Notes: generated by a model from the sequence alone, not told the origin. A DNA stretch of 64,000 bases from Pegoplata infirma (GCA_963921195.1 OY992536.1:327935038-327999037); one strand, 5' to 3'. Positions 21,361-32,172 are shown, counted from the stretch's first letter. A program made the numbers and translations.

Positions 21361-24300
21361 TTAATTTATTTAAATATTTTATTATTTATTTATTTATTGG
21401 TTTAATCTTATGAATAAATTCTAAGACTAAAAAAAATTAAAGGAGCACTAGCTGCCAAGGCTATCAGCTCGAAAAAATACTTGTACTATTTACATTGGGG
21501 TTTTTGTTTAAATTCTTAGTTTAGTTTGTTTTATGTAGATATAAATATTACTAATGTTTGATATGGAGGGGTCTTGTAGAAGGCTGAAAGCTGGTTCATT
21601 ACTAAAGTGTGTTCTTCTTAGGCTGCTTAATGTTGGACACTCGCTGAGAACGTGTTTGATGGAGAGGTTGTTATTACAATTAGGACAGTTTGGTGTAGTG
21701 GTTTTTTTAATCCTGTATTCGTGAGAAAAGATTGTATGCCCAAGGCGAAGTCTAGAAAAGATTCTTATTTTGTTCTTATCAATTGATGTTGGATAAATAG
21801 GAGGTTTGTAGTTTGGATTAATGTTGTGATAGTGGTGATGGTGTACCTGATTGTTTTTGACTTTAATTCTAATATAGTTTGTTATATGGCGACGAATGTC
21901 AATTTTTTCAAAAGTTGCATCTAGTAAGACTGGGGCGTAGGCAGCGTGTTTTGCTGCAATATCGGCTTTTTCATTACCTGCTATGCCTATATGACTAGGG
22001 ATCCAGTGTATTCGGATTTTATCCTCGTTGCCAATGAGGGCATCTCTAATTTTTATTACTGTATTCCATTTGTTGTTAAAAGGATTTGATATCGCTTTTA
22101 GGACGGAGAGGCTGTCGGTAAAGATAATAGTTTTCTTTTTATCACTAATTGCCAATCGAACAGCTCGATAAATGGCGCATGATTCAGCTGTAAAGATCGA
22201 TGATTGTTGGTTTAGAGTGTTGAGAATAAGGGGCCTGCCCAAGTCGTCTACCGCAGCGTAGGCTGGAAGGTTATATTGTGATTTAGTCCCATCTGTGTAT
22301 ATAAAGCGCCAGCAACTGTTCTTTAAGGATAATTTTTTTTCGGCAAAAAGGCTTAAAAATTGGTTTTTAGATGTTTCGTTCTTTTTAAGCTTTGATAGAG
22401 AAAGATCTACGGATATTTTGTTGAAATTCCACGGTGGTTTGTTAATAGTCTTTTTATAGGTTGTTAACGGGATATTCATTTCCAAAGCAAGCTCTAATGA
22501 TTTTTCTATTGCAGATTGAATGCGCCTTTTTCTTTTGGCTTTCATAAATGACGAGATATCGGTGTCTATTATTGAATTAGTACTGGTGAGTAGCTTTGGT
22601 AGGATCCTACCATTAATTTCGTAAATTCTGTTTTCTATGGAGGGAAGTCCACTTTCATTGAGTATGTTGTTTATTGGGGTTGTTCTGTATGCGTAAACTG
22701 AGGCTCTAGCAGCTTTGTGATAAGCAGATTTGATAATGTTTATTGTTGATTTACAGCTATTTCCGTAAAGGAACATGCCGTAATCTAATTTGCTTAGTAC
22801 AAGAGTTTTTGTGAGGTATGTGAGTGTGTTTATGTGCACATAGCTTTTCCACGATAAATAACGTATTATATTGGCTCTTGCCAATATAAGTTGAATGCAA
22901 TGATCTTTCCAGTTATATCTGTGTGAAAAAATTACACCTAGAACTTTTAGATTTTTAACGTTTTGAATTGAAGAGCCGTTTGTTTGTATCACATGGCTAT
23001 CTGAGTCACAATTGTGTTTTCTACAAATATGAAGTTTTTTTGTTTTTTGTAATGAGATTTTGGCGCCGGAGTATTCGGTCCAAGTACTTATTTCATTAAG
23101 TGTTTGTTCTAAAATTCTGGCAGTTTCATTATTGTTATTTCTCTTACATAGGATATATAAGTCATCTGCGTATAAACAGTGTCCGAGAGATGGGTTATTA
23201 TACAGAATTTTGCTAATTTCATTGAAAGCAATTTGAAATAAAACTACTGATAGCGGTGATCCCTGTGGGATCCCGTTATTCAGAGGGAATGATTTTGAGA
23301 GATGTCCATTTATTCTCACTTTAAAACGCCTATTTGATAGAAAAGACTTGACAAATTTGTAGATTTTCGGACCTACGGACCAGGATTTAAGGATGTTTAA
23401 AATCACATGGGAGCCTATTCGGTCGAACGCTTTTTCAAAGTCAATAGACAGCACTGTGACGTGATTTCTAGCAGATAGAGATTTGGATATATAACTGTCT
23501 AGGTGCAGGAGTGCATCGTCGCAGCCCCTATTCGCTTTAAAGGCAACTTGTTCTTTTGCTATAAGTTTTTTCCTTTCTATAAACCATGACAGCCTTGTAG
23601 CGATAATTCGTTCAATAATTTTTGAAAGGCAAGGTAGTAGTGATATGGGACGAAATGATCCGACGGATGATGAGTTTTTGTTTTTGGGAATTGGCACTAC
23701 TATGGCGAGTTTCCATGAATGAGGTATCTCCCCGCTTTGGAATACTGTATTGTACAGCTCTAATAGCTTAAGTTTTGTATTGTGGGAGAGAGGTTTAATC
23801 ATCTGATAAGATATGCGGTCAAGTCCAGGGGTTGTGCCCTTCACTTTATTTAAACAGCTGCTAAGCTCTAGTGCTGTGATTGGTTCTTCCATTGAATAAG
23901 CAATTTTGTCAGTCGTAAAGGTCAATGTTGTTGAATTTGTGGTATTTTTCGATGAGATGAATGATTGAGAGAAGTTTTGATCTGAAGAGTATTCAGCCCA
24001 TTCACTTCCAAAAAAGTTAGCTATTTTTTTTGGATCAATAAGAGTTTCATTCTGAGTGTTAATTGCTTTAATGGTTGAAGAATTGCTTTTTTGTGTTAAT
24101 CTGTTAATTCTGTTCCATATATCAGAAATTGGTGTATTCCTATTTATTGTTTTTGTGAAATTTTCAAAGCTGGCATTTTTTGCTATTTTTAGTTCCTTGC
24201 GGAATTTAGCGTTCGTTTTCTTGTAGGCTATAAGGTTATCCTGCGTGGGGTTAGATTTAAATTCCTGCCATAGGTTCATTTTCTCTAAACGTAAGTTTGA

Positions 24301-24417
24301 GAGAGATTGATTCCACCATGGGACCGTAATTCTCTTTATTTTATGCGGCCTGTTTTTTGTTTGTGGAATGTGTGCGTTGGCTGCAGAGCGTATAGATTTA
24401 GATTTAGAAAGATCACT
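21361..24417 (-). mobile_element. 5'-truncated I-clade LINE insertion
   Basis: The element runs right to left. Its 3' end is a TAAA/TAA-rich tail (CCAATAAATAAATAAATAAT near 21400), as in I elements, and the 5' side stops near 24417 in the endonuclease-RT linker, so ORF1 and the endonuclease are missing. AGATCACT (24413-24406 side) and AGATCGCT (21348 side) may be a target duplication, but that is tentative. Confidence 0.85.
21508..24417 (-). CDS. I-clade LINE ORF2 (partial): reverse transcriptase + RNase H
   Basis: An open frame of 969 codons; numbering here is from an internal Met at 24279, but the frame is open 46 codons further upstream and includes VPWWN, a conserved linker motif between endonuclease and RT. 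RT motifs in order: GLDRISYQMIK, FRPISLLPCLSK, LSIDFEKAFDRI, NGIPQGSPLSVVLF, and the catalytic LYADDLYIL near residue 369. An RNase H domain follows, with YTDGTK (about 660), FTAESCAIYRA (about 700), FTDSLSVL (about 720) and GNEKADIAAK. It ends with a zinc-binding-like CPNCNNNLSIKHVLSEC. RNase H after RT places it in the I group. No frameshift or stop, so it is a young insertion although truncated and presumably immobile on its own. Confidence 0.93.
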   Translation of the reverse strand, partial: SDLSKSKSIRSAANAHIPQTKNRPHKIKRITVPWWNQSLSNLRLEKMNLWQEFKSNPTQDNLIAYKKTNAKFRKELKIAKNASFENFTKTINRNTPISDIWNRINRLTQKSNSSTIKAINTQNETLIDPKKIANFFGSEWAEYSSDQNFSQSFISSKNTTNSTTLTFTTDKIAYSMEEPITALELSSCLNKVKGTTPGLDRISYQMIKPLSHNTKLKLLELYNTVFQSGEIPHSWKLAIVVPIPKNKNSSSVGSFRPISLLPCLSKIIERIIATRLSWFIERKKLIAKEQVAFKANRGCDDALLHLDSYISKSLSARNHVTVLSIDFEKAFDRIGSHVILNILKSWSVGPKIYKFVKSFLSNRRFKVRINGHLSKSFPLNNGIPQGSPLSVVLFQIAFNEISKILYNNPSLGHCLYADDLYILCKRNNNNETARILEQTLNEISTWTEYSGAKISLQKTKKLHICRKHNCDSDSHVIQTNGSSIQNVKNLKVLGVIFSHRYNWKDHCIQLILARANIIRYLSWKSYVHINTLTYLTKTLVLSKLDYGMFLYGNSCKSTINIIKSAYHKAARASVYAYRTTPINNILNESGLPSIENRIYEINGRILPKLLTSTNSIIDTDISSFMKAKRKRRIQSAIEKSLELALEMNIPLTTYKKTINKPPWNFNKISVDLSLSKLKKNETSKNQFLSLFAEKKLSLKNSCWRFIYTDGTKSQYNLPAYAAVDDLGRPLILNTLNQQSSIFTAESCAIYRAVRLAISDKKKTIIFTDSLSVLKAISNPFNNKWNTVIKIRDALIGNEDKIRIHWIPSHIGIAGNEKADIAAKHAAYAPVLLDATFEKIDIRRHITNYIRIKVKNNQVHHHHYHNINPNYKPPIYPTSIDKNKIRIFSRLRLGHTIFSHEYRIKKTTTPNCPNCNNNLSIKHVLSECPTLSSLRRTHFSNEPAFSLLQDPSISNISNIYIYIKQTKLRI

Positions 24418-25064
24418 TTATATATATTTTTCTTATTTGTACACACATATATTTATTAATTATAAATTACAAAAGAATAAATTTCAAAACTATAAAATTG
24501 ACCACAAAGAACAATTCATCATCTTTAAGGAGTTCTTCATTTAGGATATTCCAAAATAATCGCTCGCATTGGCAGGTTCTGTCGTTGATGTGTATATATA
24601 TTGTTCAAAAACCACAATAAATAGCGCGGAATTTAATTTAAACAGTGTTTTTGATTGTTATTTTGTATTCAAAAGAAAATTGTTGACAAATAAAAACAAT
24701 TTTGTAAAATAATTTTTTTTGTTCACTCCGAAAAGACTATTTTTTTGGAGCTTTTTTGGAATGTTTAAAATAAACTTAAATTTCCCAAATTTTTGGATTC
24801 ATTTTGGAGTCAACATTTTTATATAACAATTTCCCATACATTTTTAAGTATTTTTGGACTTATTTCAGATTGCTTTTTTTGACTCCAAAAAATCAGAGTT
24901 TTATGAGCAAAGAAATGAAAAACTGAAAAAAAAGTTTCCTGTTTGAATCATTTTTTATTCCAAAATATGTGGGCTCCAAAAACAATGTTTTTTTGTAGTC
25001 ATTAAGGAGTCATAAATTTGGAGGGCTCAACATTTTGTTGTCTGGGTTATTAAAATATTTTTTA

Positions 25065-25430
25065 ATATAGTTTATGGGGTCCTAAGCGGATATTTCGGTG
25101 CGTTACACACGGAATGACAAAGTGAGTACACCACCATACCGTAGTTGGAGGGTATAAAAAGTCGAAAAGGTCGAAAAATTCTAAAGCTAAAGTTGAATTT
25201 CAATTAGAGTAATAAAAAAAAGGCCTTTTTAAAAAATGGGTTTCGGTTTATTCGAAAAATAGATTTTAAAAAAACGGGTTTTAAATATACAATCCTGAGG
25301 CTGCTAAAGCTTGGCATATATATTTTCCGTTCCCCTGGTTTAGTTTGTAATGAATTTCAGCGAAATCGGTTCAGTGGTTCAAAAGTTATGAGCAAAACCA
25401 TGAATATCAAATTGGGGTTACACCTTATAT
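25065..25430. repeat. DINE-1-like fragments
   Basis: 25072-25165 contains ATGGGGTCCTAAGCGGATATTTCGG, a GTTACACACGGAATGACAAA stretch and GGAGGGTATAAAAAG, matching the family 3' end. 25285-25400 contains GAAATCGGTTCAGTGGTTCA and AAAAGTTATGAGC, matching its interior. Confidence 0.7.
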
Positions 25431-25466
25431 TCACGTTTAAAAAAAAACAGTTTTAAAAACATTGGT

Positions 25467-25545
25467 GCGTCGAACCTGAATCAAATTACTTAAGGCGTAA
25501 CGCCCAATAATTTTTCGTTTCTACAATTTAAATGTGACCGAGTTG
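25467..25545 (+). repeat. Fragment of the CGAACCTGAATCAAATT MITE
   Basis: GTCGAACCTGAATCAAATTA, GGCGTAACGCCCAATAATTT and TTCGTTTCTA match the left half of the 171 bp element at 55938; the right half is missing. Confidence 0.8.
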
Positions 25546-25624
25546 GCAAAATAAAATCACCCCTGACAAACTCCTGACTCTCCCTTTATGAAATCTTCAT
25601 ACAGTTTTTCAAAATGTCCCCAAT

Positions 25625-25890
25625 GACATGTCAAATTACAATTGATCTTTTTCGAATTTCAATTGATCTTTTACGAATTTCAATTGATCTTTTTCGAATT
25701 ACAATTTGATCATTTACAAATTATAATTGATCTTTTATGAATTACAATTGGAATCTTCGAATAACAAATGGAATCTTCGAATTACAAATGAAATCTTCGA
25801 ATTACAAATGAAATCTTCGAATTACAAATGGAATCTTTGAATTACAAGTAGAATCTTCGCATTACAATTGATCATTTACGAATTACATCT
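25625..25890. repeat. 20-21 bp minisatellite (GAATTACAATTGATC / GAATTACAAATGGAATC)
   Basis: Starts as 21-22 base units (GAATTACAATTGATCTTTTAC) and changes midway to 20 base units (GAATTACAAATGGAATCTTC), about 12 units in all. The AATT...CAATTG pattern resembles the 18.2 kb array. Confidence 0.88.
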
Positions 25891-25899
25891 GTAAATGGT

Positions 25900-26700
25900 G
25901 TAGTCCAAAATAACTGTTTTTAAGTTCTAAATAAAAACAAAAAAACATAATTCTCTAAAAAAAAGAAACAATTTTTTATTTGTAAAAATTAAAGTTTTAC
26001 ATGATTTTTAGTAAACGAACATTTTAGAGAATTTGTTAAAGTGCACGACAAAATTTGATAAAAAAAATGTTAAATTTGACTAAAATCAAAAAGAAATTTT
26101 TAAATAAAATGCCAACTTTTTCTAAAATTAATAAAAAATCTCAGCGATTCGCAAATTTTTATATATTAATAATTTTAAACAAAAAAAAAAAATATATATT
26201 TCTTTATCCGTTTATTATGAACTGTTGTGCCACTGTTCCCAACACTGATGCACACATGCATCCATGAGTAACACACACCGAGACAGCTGCATTTAATTCG
26301 AGCATACTGGCAAAAAAAAAATACTCATCATGTTAATATGTCTTGGAAAAAAAGTGGTGGAAAATAAAGAAAGGGAAAAAGAAAAATATTGCATAGCAAT
26401 TGTAACCGTATATAATCAAATTACTCCAATAAAGGAGGCTAAGGATGTCATTTTGTGACTGCCTGCCTTAAGATGTGTTTACACAAGATAGCAAAGACAA
26501 CTATTGTATAGAAATAGAGTTAATTTCTTACTCGTATAAACGCACCTTTACAACATTATTCCATGTGTTTTCTTTATAACAGATGGTGATTAGAAACATT
26601 AAAATTTTTTTAACAAATACTATTTTCGTAAAGTACCTAGATAATTAATAACTAAAAAATATTTGGCGGGATATAAAATAACGTCCAATTTGTTAATCAT
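25900..26700. other. AT-rich stretch, no gene seen
   Basis: No coding region or shared repeat that I can support. Confidence 0.4.
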
Positions 26701-26706
26701 TACCCC

Positions 26707-26960
26707 CAGAGCTTCGAAGAATGAAATACTTTTCGAAAGAATTCTCTAAAAAAATACATTAAATTTTCATAGTCAGTGAATACATTCAATTTTATAAATC
26801 AACATTGAATGCAGTCCTTGGAATGCATTTGATTGAATGGAAAAAATTAATGCATTCGATTTCTTGTTTATTCAATTTAGAAAAATCGAATGCATTAGAT
26901 TTTTATCATTCTACTGCGAATGCAATGGATTTTTTAAATAGATAGAGCAAAATGGAGCCA
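26707..26960. repeat. GAATGCA-motif array next to a CAGAGCTTCGAA end
   Basis: CAGAGCTTCGAAGAATG at 26707, then about ten GAATGCA / GAATACA words in both orientations. The same start CAGAGCTTCGAA occurs at 57696 before an AATTAATTC array. Likely one half of a hAT-like element; the right end is not found. Confidence 0.5.
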
Positions 26961-27094
26961 AATTTTGGTCCATAGTATCGCTGACCCTCTTTACATGTGA
27001 TGACCCTACACTAATGGACCCTAATTTTGAATCAAAAAAAAACTGTATTTCCGAAAATTTTAAAAATGCACTTTTCATGCAGTATTTAAAAGCC

Positions 27095-27269
27095 AATTTT
27101 TTGTAAAAAAATTATTTTTTCTTTTTGGTAAGAAAATTTTATTGCGTGAGTAGATTTTGCGTGACTCACGCGTGAGCGTGAGTAAAAAAAAATTGCGTGA
27201 GTGATTCGATTATTTTTTGCGTGAGCGTGAGTGAGTGTGAGTCAAAATCCACTCACGCGCCCATCTCTA
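27095..27269 (+). repeat. Right-end fragment of GTGAGT-type hAT-like element
   Basis: Matches 44260-44521: TTGCGTGAGTAGATTTTGCG, ACTCACGCGTGAGCGTGAG, ending CGCGCCCATCTCTA. The left end is absent. Confidence 0.85.
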
Positions 27270-27288
27270 GTGCAGCCTAAAAAGGGTG

Positions 27289-27990
27289 CCCTAAATATTC
27301 AGGCTTTTAATAAAGCCGAGAATCCTATTTGGTAGAGAGTTCCACACGTCAGTCGGAGATAATAAGTGTCCCCCCAGATGTTGAAGTCTTCTACCAGTCA
27401 GTCTTGAGCATGTACAAAGTATATGTTCTGCTGTCTCCTCCTCTATCTCGCAGAATCTGCATGTGTCCGTGTCAGATAGATTTTTTCTTCCTAAGTTGGT
27501 TACAATGTCCAGTTAGGTAGGACGTAAGGATTCGAAGATCCTTTTTGTCCAAGGACAGTAATCGTTTTGATGCGGTGTTGGATGGAGTTATGAATATTTT
27601 TGTCTGCCGCTGCTCAGCGCAAAAGTTCCAATGTTCCATGAACTTAGATTCATTCCATATTCTGAGTCTTTCCCTAACATGTCCCGATGGCAGATCAAAG
27701 AATAGTTCAGGGCCAATGAAGGGTCGCCTAGCACCGCGATTTGAATATTGTGATAACGCACCGCAAAAGGTCAAAATAAAGCTGATTTGTAAGAATCTTC
27801 AAAAAAATTTGAAAAACACATAGCCGTTTTGGTTGGCGCACCGACGATATAGTTCTGCCTGAAATACTGATGGGGATTTCCCCATGGGTAGAGCGCGTTA
27901 GAAATTTAGTCCGAAGATACCCGCCCCTGTATCCTTATTGGTTTGCTTGGACCCGTCCGTATACCTTTAAGTTTTCAAGATACAGAAATT
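27289..27990 (-). pseudogene. Relic of an RNase-H-bearing LINE
   Basis: Right to left, in shifting frames: YTDGSKQTNKDTGAGIFG (first RNase H Asp), a stop codon, then PMGKSPSVFQAELYR (RNase H Glu), then a stretch around 27774-27472 with LRIWNESKFMEHWN and LSLDKKDLRILTSYLTGHCN, a frameshift, and the terminal zinc-binding-like DTDTCRFCEIEEETAEHIL followed by CTCSRLTGRRLQHLGGHLL. At least one stop and two frame changes, so it is dead. This is the C-terminal part of an RNase-H-containing LINE (I/LOA/R1-like group); it differs from the 21.5 kb LINE. The upstream RT is not seen. Confidence 0.85.
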
Positions 27991-28157
27991 TAGGGGCCTC
28001 ATAGGGTCTTGAGAATTTTAAAAACTGCATAACTAAAAAACGGTAACTCGGAGAGTTTTCAGGTTTTTGGCGGTCGTATTGAAATCCTTCGAAGGTCTGA
28101 TTACCCCCACCCATCTATACCTGAAAAGCAACAACACACACACACAAAACAATAATA

Positions 28158-28200
28158 AAATAAGTAAAAAATACAAATTCGGCCTTGCCGATAGTATGGA
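28158..28200 (+). repeat. DINE-like 5' end fragment
   Basis: AAGTAAAAAATACAAATTCG and GCCTTGCCGATAGTATG match the family 5' end (AACAAGTAAAAAAGTTAAAT, TTCGGCCTTGCCGAATG). Confidence 0.65.
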
Positions 28201-28460
28201 TACAAGAGATGGGCACGTGAACAAATTAGTGCGTGATTTACGTGATCACTAGAGTGTCCTTATTTTGGAAATTTTGGAAATGTTGAGATGGTACCCGCTC
28301 ATTATTTTCCTTTTGACTTTAAAATAACTGAGGAAAAGTTTTACGCCCCTACGACCACGCCTTCCCTACGCGACGGGGCCTTAAAAATCATTTTTCCGTA
28401 CAAACCAAAATTTTGTTTTTCTATTTTTAATTTTTTTGTTATTAATTATTATATTACTTG

Positions 28461-29356
28461 GGCCTCTGTTCTGTCTTTCACAACTTTTCAATTCACATGA
28501 AAATTTCCAAATGACATGAAATCAACTTTAGTGTTTTATTGATCACGTTTTCATTCAAAGTTGAAATCGAATAATTAAAATTTAAAAAATTATAAGAAAC
28601 AAGTAAAAAAGTTAAATTCGGCCTTGCCGAATGTAGTGATACCCTCCACAATTTCAAAAAGATTATTGCAAAAAACTTTATTTAAAAGGAAATAACTTAA
28701 AAAAAAAAAAAATTTGAAAAAAAAAATTCCGCGAAAAAAAATTTTGGTAAAAAAAATCGCGGATTTTTTTTTTTTTGTCAAAAAATATGTTCGTACTTGT
28801 TTAAATACCATTTGGTGTTCAATTATGTTCACATATGTCAACCAGAAGCCGAATTAAAGCATTTTGTATTTTTAGGTTATGTTGAATGTACTGACATTTT
28901 TGAGGTGTGCTTACATTTTCGTTCATAACTTTTGAACCGCTGAACCGATATCGCTCAAATGCAATACCAAACTTCTCGGGAGAACTTCCAATAAATATGT
29001 TAAGTTTCAGTCATGTCTGTGCAATATTTTGTCCGTGAGAGCATTTTCCACAGACAGACGGACAGACGGACATCGCTAGAATGTCTTAAAATCGATCGGG
29101 CATCATGAATATATATACTTGATGGGGTCCCAGACCGATATTTCGATGAGTTACAAACGGAATGACAAACTTATATATACCCTCTATCACTAAGTGGAGG
29201 GTATAAAAAAGTGCATTCGTTTTACTTTCACCAAATTTTATTTATGTGAAACAAAACGAAAAAGAAATTCGGATGTGAAATCTAGAACACCAAAAAAATT
29301 CGGAAATTTTCATTTTCACATTTTTTATGTGAGTTACTTTTTTTGGAACAGCGGCC
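28461..29356. mobile_element. TIR element, GGCCTCTGTTC / GAACAGCGGCC, 3 bp TSD TTG
   Basis: Ends are imperfect inverted repeats (GGCCTCTGTTC; complement of right end GGCCGCTGTTC, and TCACATGAAAATTTCC-like words inside). TTG is on both sides. The opposite arm of its foldback host provides the empty site. Carries a DINE-like copy in its middle. Confidence 0.7.
28598..29210 (+). mobile_element. DINE-1-like (Helentron-derived) copy A
   Basis: Starts AACAAGTAAAAAAGTTAAAT then TTCGGCCTTGCCGAATG; contains ACTTTTGAACCGCTGAACCG, the CAGACAGACGGACAGACGG tract, ACATCGCTAGAATGTC, GGGGTCCCAGACCGATATTT and ends with a short hairpin TACCCTC...GAGGGTATAAAAA. The GACAGACGGACATCGCTAGA block and its order match DINE-1/INE-1 Helentron derivatives of Drosophila. 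Confidence 0.82.
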
Positions 29357-30275
29357 TTGGTAAGCTTATTTACGACAAAAAAAATGATTTTGGAGGGATA
29401 ATGCATTCAGCTCTAAAAAATTTTTCAAAAAAAAAAATTAGAGCCGCAGGGGTCCTACGGTAAAAACATTTTTAAAAAATATTTTTTTTAGTTTTGACTA
29501 GCAACGGTTTTAGTTGCTATGTTGATTTAAATGATATATATTCATAAAAACATATTATTTGTATCTGTGACATCTTTATCGTGTTCTAAAAAAAGGGTAA
29601 AAAATGCATTGTTGATGTTTTTCGATACACGATAAAGATGTTACAGATATGAATAATATTTTTTTTGGAATATACATATATCACTAAAAACAATATAACA
29701 ACTAAAACCGTTGCTTGTCAAAACTAAAAAAAAAAAAAATTTTAATTTTTTTACCGTAGGGCCCTAACGGCTCTAAATTTTTTTTATTCGAAAAATTTTT
29801 TTGAGCTGAAAGCCTAATCCTACCAAAATAAAATTTTTTGTCGTGAATAAGCTAACCAAGTAATTAATATAATAATAACAAAAAAATTAAAAATCAAAAA
29901 AAAATTTTTGGTTTGTATGGAAAAATGATTTTTAATTTCCCGCTCTTTAAGGCCCCGTCGCGTAGGGAAGGCGTGGTTGTAGGGGGCGTAAAATTTTTCC
30001 TGCGTTATTTTTAAGTCAAATGGAAAAAAATGAGCGGGTACCGTCTCAACATTTCAAACATTTCCAAAATAAGGGACACTCTAGTTAGTGATCACCCATG
30101 AGTGTGAAAGAAACTCAATTTTACTACCATGAGTGGAAAAAAATTGCATGACTAAAATATTTCCTTTTGTTCCGAAAAAAAAATTAATTTTGCTAAACTT
30201 TAAACTTGATAATCATTTTGTTAGATTTTTACTCAATAGTTATCACCAAGGAGAGGACTTTTATGCAAATTCATG

Positions 30276-30430
30276 TTTATATACCCTCCAACCACAGTAT
30301 GAGGGTATACCCACTTTGTCATTCCGTTTGTAACGCATCGAAATATCGGTCGGGGACCCCATAAAGTATATATATTATTGATCTATGATCGATTCTAAGA
30401 CATTCTGTGAATGTCCTTCTGTCTGGAAAA
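30276..30430 (-). repeat. DINE-like 3' end fragment
   Basis: In reverse: ATACCCTCCAACCACAGTAT, ACTTTGTCATTCCGTTTGTA, ATCGAAATATCGGTCGGGGA and AAGTATATATATT. Confidence 0.75.
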
Positions 30431-30454
30431 TTCTGGAACACACCTGCTATAAAA

Positions 30455-31060
30455 ATAAATTGCGATTCTTTTCTTGCAACGACGCATCATAAAAGGCAAT
30501 TGAAAAATACAAATTTTATTAAAATATTGCACTGCTGCAAGGGTCAAAAATTTCTGAAGTGAATACCCTAAATAATTATATTTTTCAAAATTCTTTAAAT
30601 TTTCCCCAATTTTTTAAAAAATTTTTCATCAATTTCACTTTTTAGGAATTATTTGACCCATTGTAATTATTTTTTTTTTTTTGCAGCATAACCATTTGAT
30701 GTCCCCACTTCGAGTTTCTGCACATCCTATATAGAGCTCGATGATCCTTATTTATAACTGTCGTTAATTTCGGATTGGGTATTTTAAAAGGTGTTTTGTA
30801 GGCCATTTATTATGCTAAATTAAAGCTTTATACCGTCTAGATGGAGTTAATAATAAATAGGGCAAGTACTTTCATGAAAATGCATGTTTTTACTCGACAC
30901 TCTAAACATTCAGGGTATTCACTTCAGAATTTTTTGACCCTTGCAACAGTGCAATATTGCAACTTTTTTTTTAAAAAAAATTTTAATAAAATTTTTATTT
31001 TTCTAATACCTTTTATATGATGCGTAGTTGCAAGAAAAGATTTGAAATTTATTTTAATAT
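30455..31060. mobile_element. Foldback element (TTTTCTTGCAACNACGCATC arms)
   Basis: 30455-30580 and the complement of 30905-31060 match: TTTTCTTGCAACGACGCATC, GCACTGCTGCAAGGGTCAAA and CTGAAGTGAATACCCT. The centre is AT-rich. Target duplication and exact ends unresolved. Confidence 0.7.
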
Positions 31061-31415
31061 AAATACAATTGCTTTTATTCACAAAGAAACAAGCAAAAAA
31101 AGTTGCAATTTTGACATTGCGCAATTTTGCAAGACTAAAATTTCTGACGTGATTCCATTATTATTTAAATTGAATATCTATCCGAATCAATGAATTTGCA
31201 ATAAAATGGCATCGATTTGTTGTTGTATGTTTTGCATATTTTTTTATTTTTAATTTTTATTCTTTTTTTTACCTTAAAATAATCTTTAAACCAATTCAAT
31301 ATTTCTTGTAGAAAATTTTTTTTTCTTATAGAAATGATATTCTGAAGCATTTTTATTGAAACTTGTTTCTGAAAGTAAAAGTTTTAGATTTTAGGAAATT
31401 TTTCAAACTTTCAAA

Positions 31416-31525
31416 ATTTCTTATAAGATTTTTTACAAAAATAGATATACATCAGCTTTCTTTCGATTTAAAAAATTTCTTATAAGATTTTTTACAAAAA
31501 TTGATATACATCAGCTTTCTTTCAA
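31416..31525. repeat. Two-copy tandem duplication (about 60 bp)
   Basis: AATTTCTTATAAGATTTTTT, ACAAAAATNGATATACATC and AGCTTTCTTTC occur twice in succession with one or two differences. Confidence 0.8.
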
Positions 31526-31555
31526 AAATATTACTTCCCAGCAAAAATGATATAT

Positions 31556-32172
31556 ACCCGAGTAAAAAAATGATATGACGCAATATATAATTTAATATGG
31601 GTTCATGTCTTTTTGATATAATCTTATACGAAAAATGGTTTCATAAGATTTGATCGAATATTAGGCCTTTTTTGTTGGCAAACTTTGATTGTTAACATGC
31701 GTCAAAACGAAAAAACGAAACGTTAACTTCCATAAATTTCTTAATTTAATTTACCGTCGTTTGGAATAGTTTTGAAAAATATTATTATTTTCGATGAAAT
31801 ATTGATAAAATTAGCTTCCCGAGTAAAAAAAATAATTTTTAAGATCTAATTTGATCTCAAAATTGGCTGTATCAAGTTGGATCAAATAAATATCTAATTG
31901 TATTATTTTAGATATACAAATATAAAAAATTATACAATTAGATCCGAATTTTGGTCACATCCAAATAAATCCAGTTGATCTTATTTTATATAAATAAATG
32001 TAGATTTATATAATTACATAAAGTCATACATAATTATGTATAACCCCAGATAAGAAAATGGAGCCATATTAAATCTTAGATATAATTAGATCTGAACATA
32101 TAAAAATTCATATATATTTTAATATGATTGTATCAAATTATATATTATTATATCAAAACTTTTTTACTAGGG
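31556..32172. mobile_element. AT-rich TIR element, ACCCGAGTAAAAAA ends
   Basis: ACCCGAGTAAAAAAATGATA at the left and the complement ACCCTAGTAAAAAAGTTTTG at the right, both followed by ATATATAATTT-type words. A second left-type end (CCCGAGTAAAAAAAATAATT) at 31822 suggests one copy inside another or an internal duplication. Interior has GATCTAATTTGATC and ATTAGATC motifs. Confidence 0.6.

Larger units (their letters stand above)
21103..25044. mobile_element. TIR element with GGACTCCAAA words, interrupted by a LINE
   Basis: 21103-21340 and 24700-25044 both carry repeated TTTGGACTCC, GGAGTCC and GGCTC words in both orientations, with CCCAGCAAACAA at the left and TTGTTGTCTGGG at the right as likely imperfect ends. 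The I-clade LINE sits between them. The host is non-coding and its class is unknown. Confidence 0.55.
28250..30083. mobile_element. Foldback element (TAGAGTGTCCTTATTTTGG ends), host of further insertions
   Basis: The left arm (28250-28460 then 29357-29610) and the complement of the right arm (29615-30083) match throughout: AATGTTGAGATGGTACCCGC, GACCACGCCTTCCCTACGCG, AACGGTTTTAGTTGCTATG. The left arm is interrupted by another element at 28461. Removing that insert and its 3 bp duplication restores ATTACTTGGTAAGC, which matches the other arm. No ORF. Confidence 0.85.
28204..30150. repeat. GTGAGT-type hAT-like remnant split by a foldback element
   Basis: Left part 28204-28249 (AGAGATGGGCACGTGA, GCGTGATTTACGTGATCAC) and right part from 30088 (GTGATCACCCATGAGTGTGA, ACCATGAGTGG) fit the family seen complete at 44061. 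GTGATCAC occurs on both sides of the insert. Confidence 0.55.

Noticed and set aside
21508..24279. LTR retrotransposon pol gene
   Set aside because: No protease, integrase or LTRs; the RT motif set, downstream RNase H and TAAA tail fit an I-clade LINE.
28641..28800. Phe/Lys-rich small proteins near A/T runs (also 2121, 48300, 59000, 62650)
   Set aside because: Low-complexity translations of homopolymer runs in DINE-like copies or AT-rich DNA.
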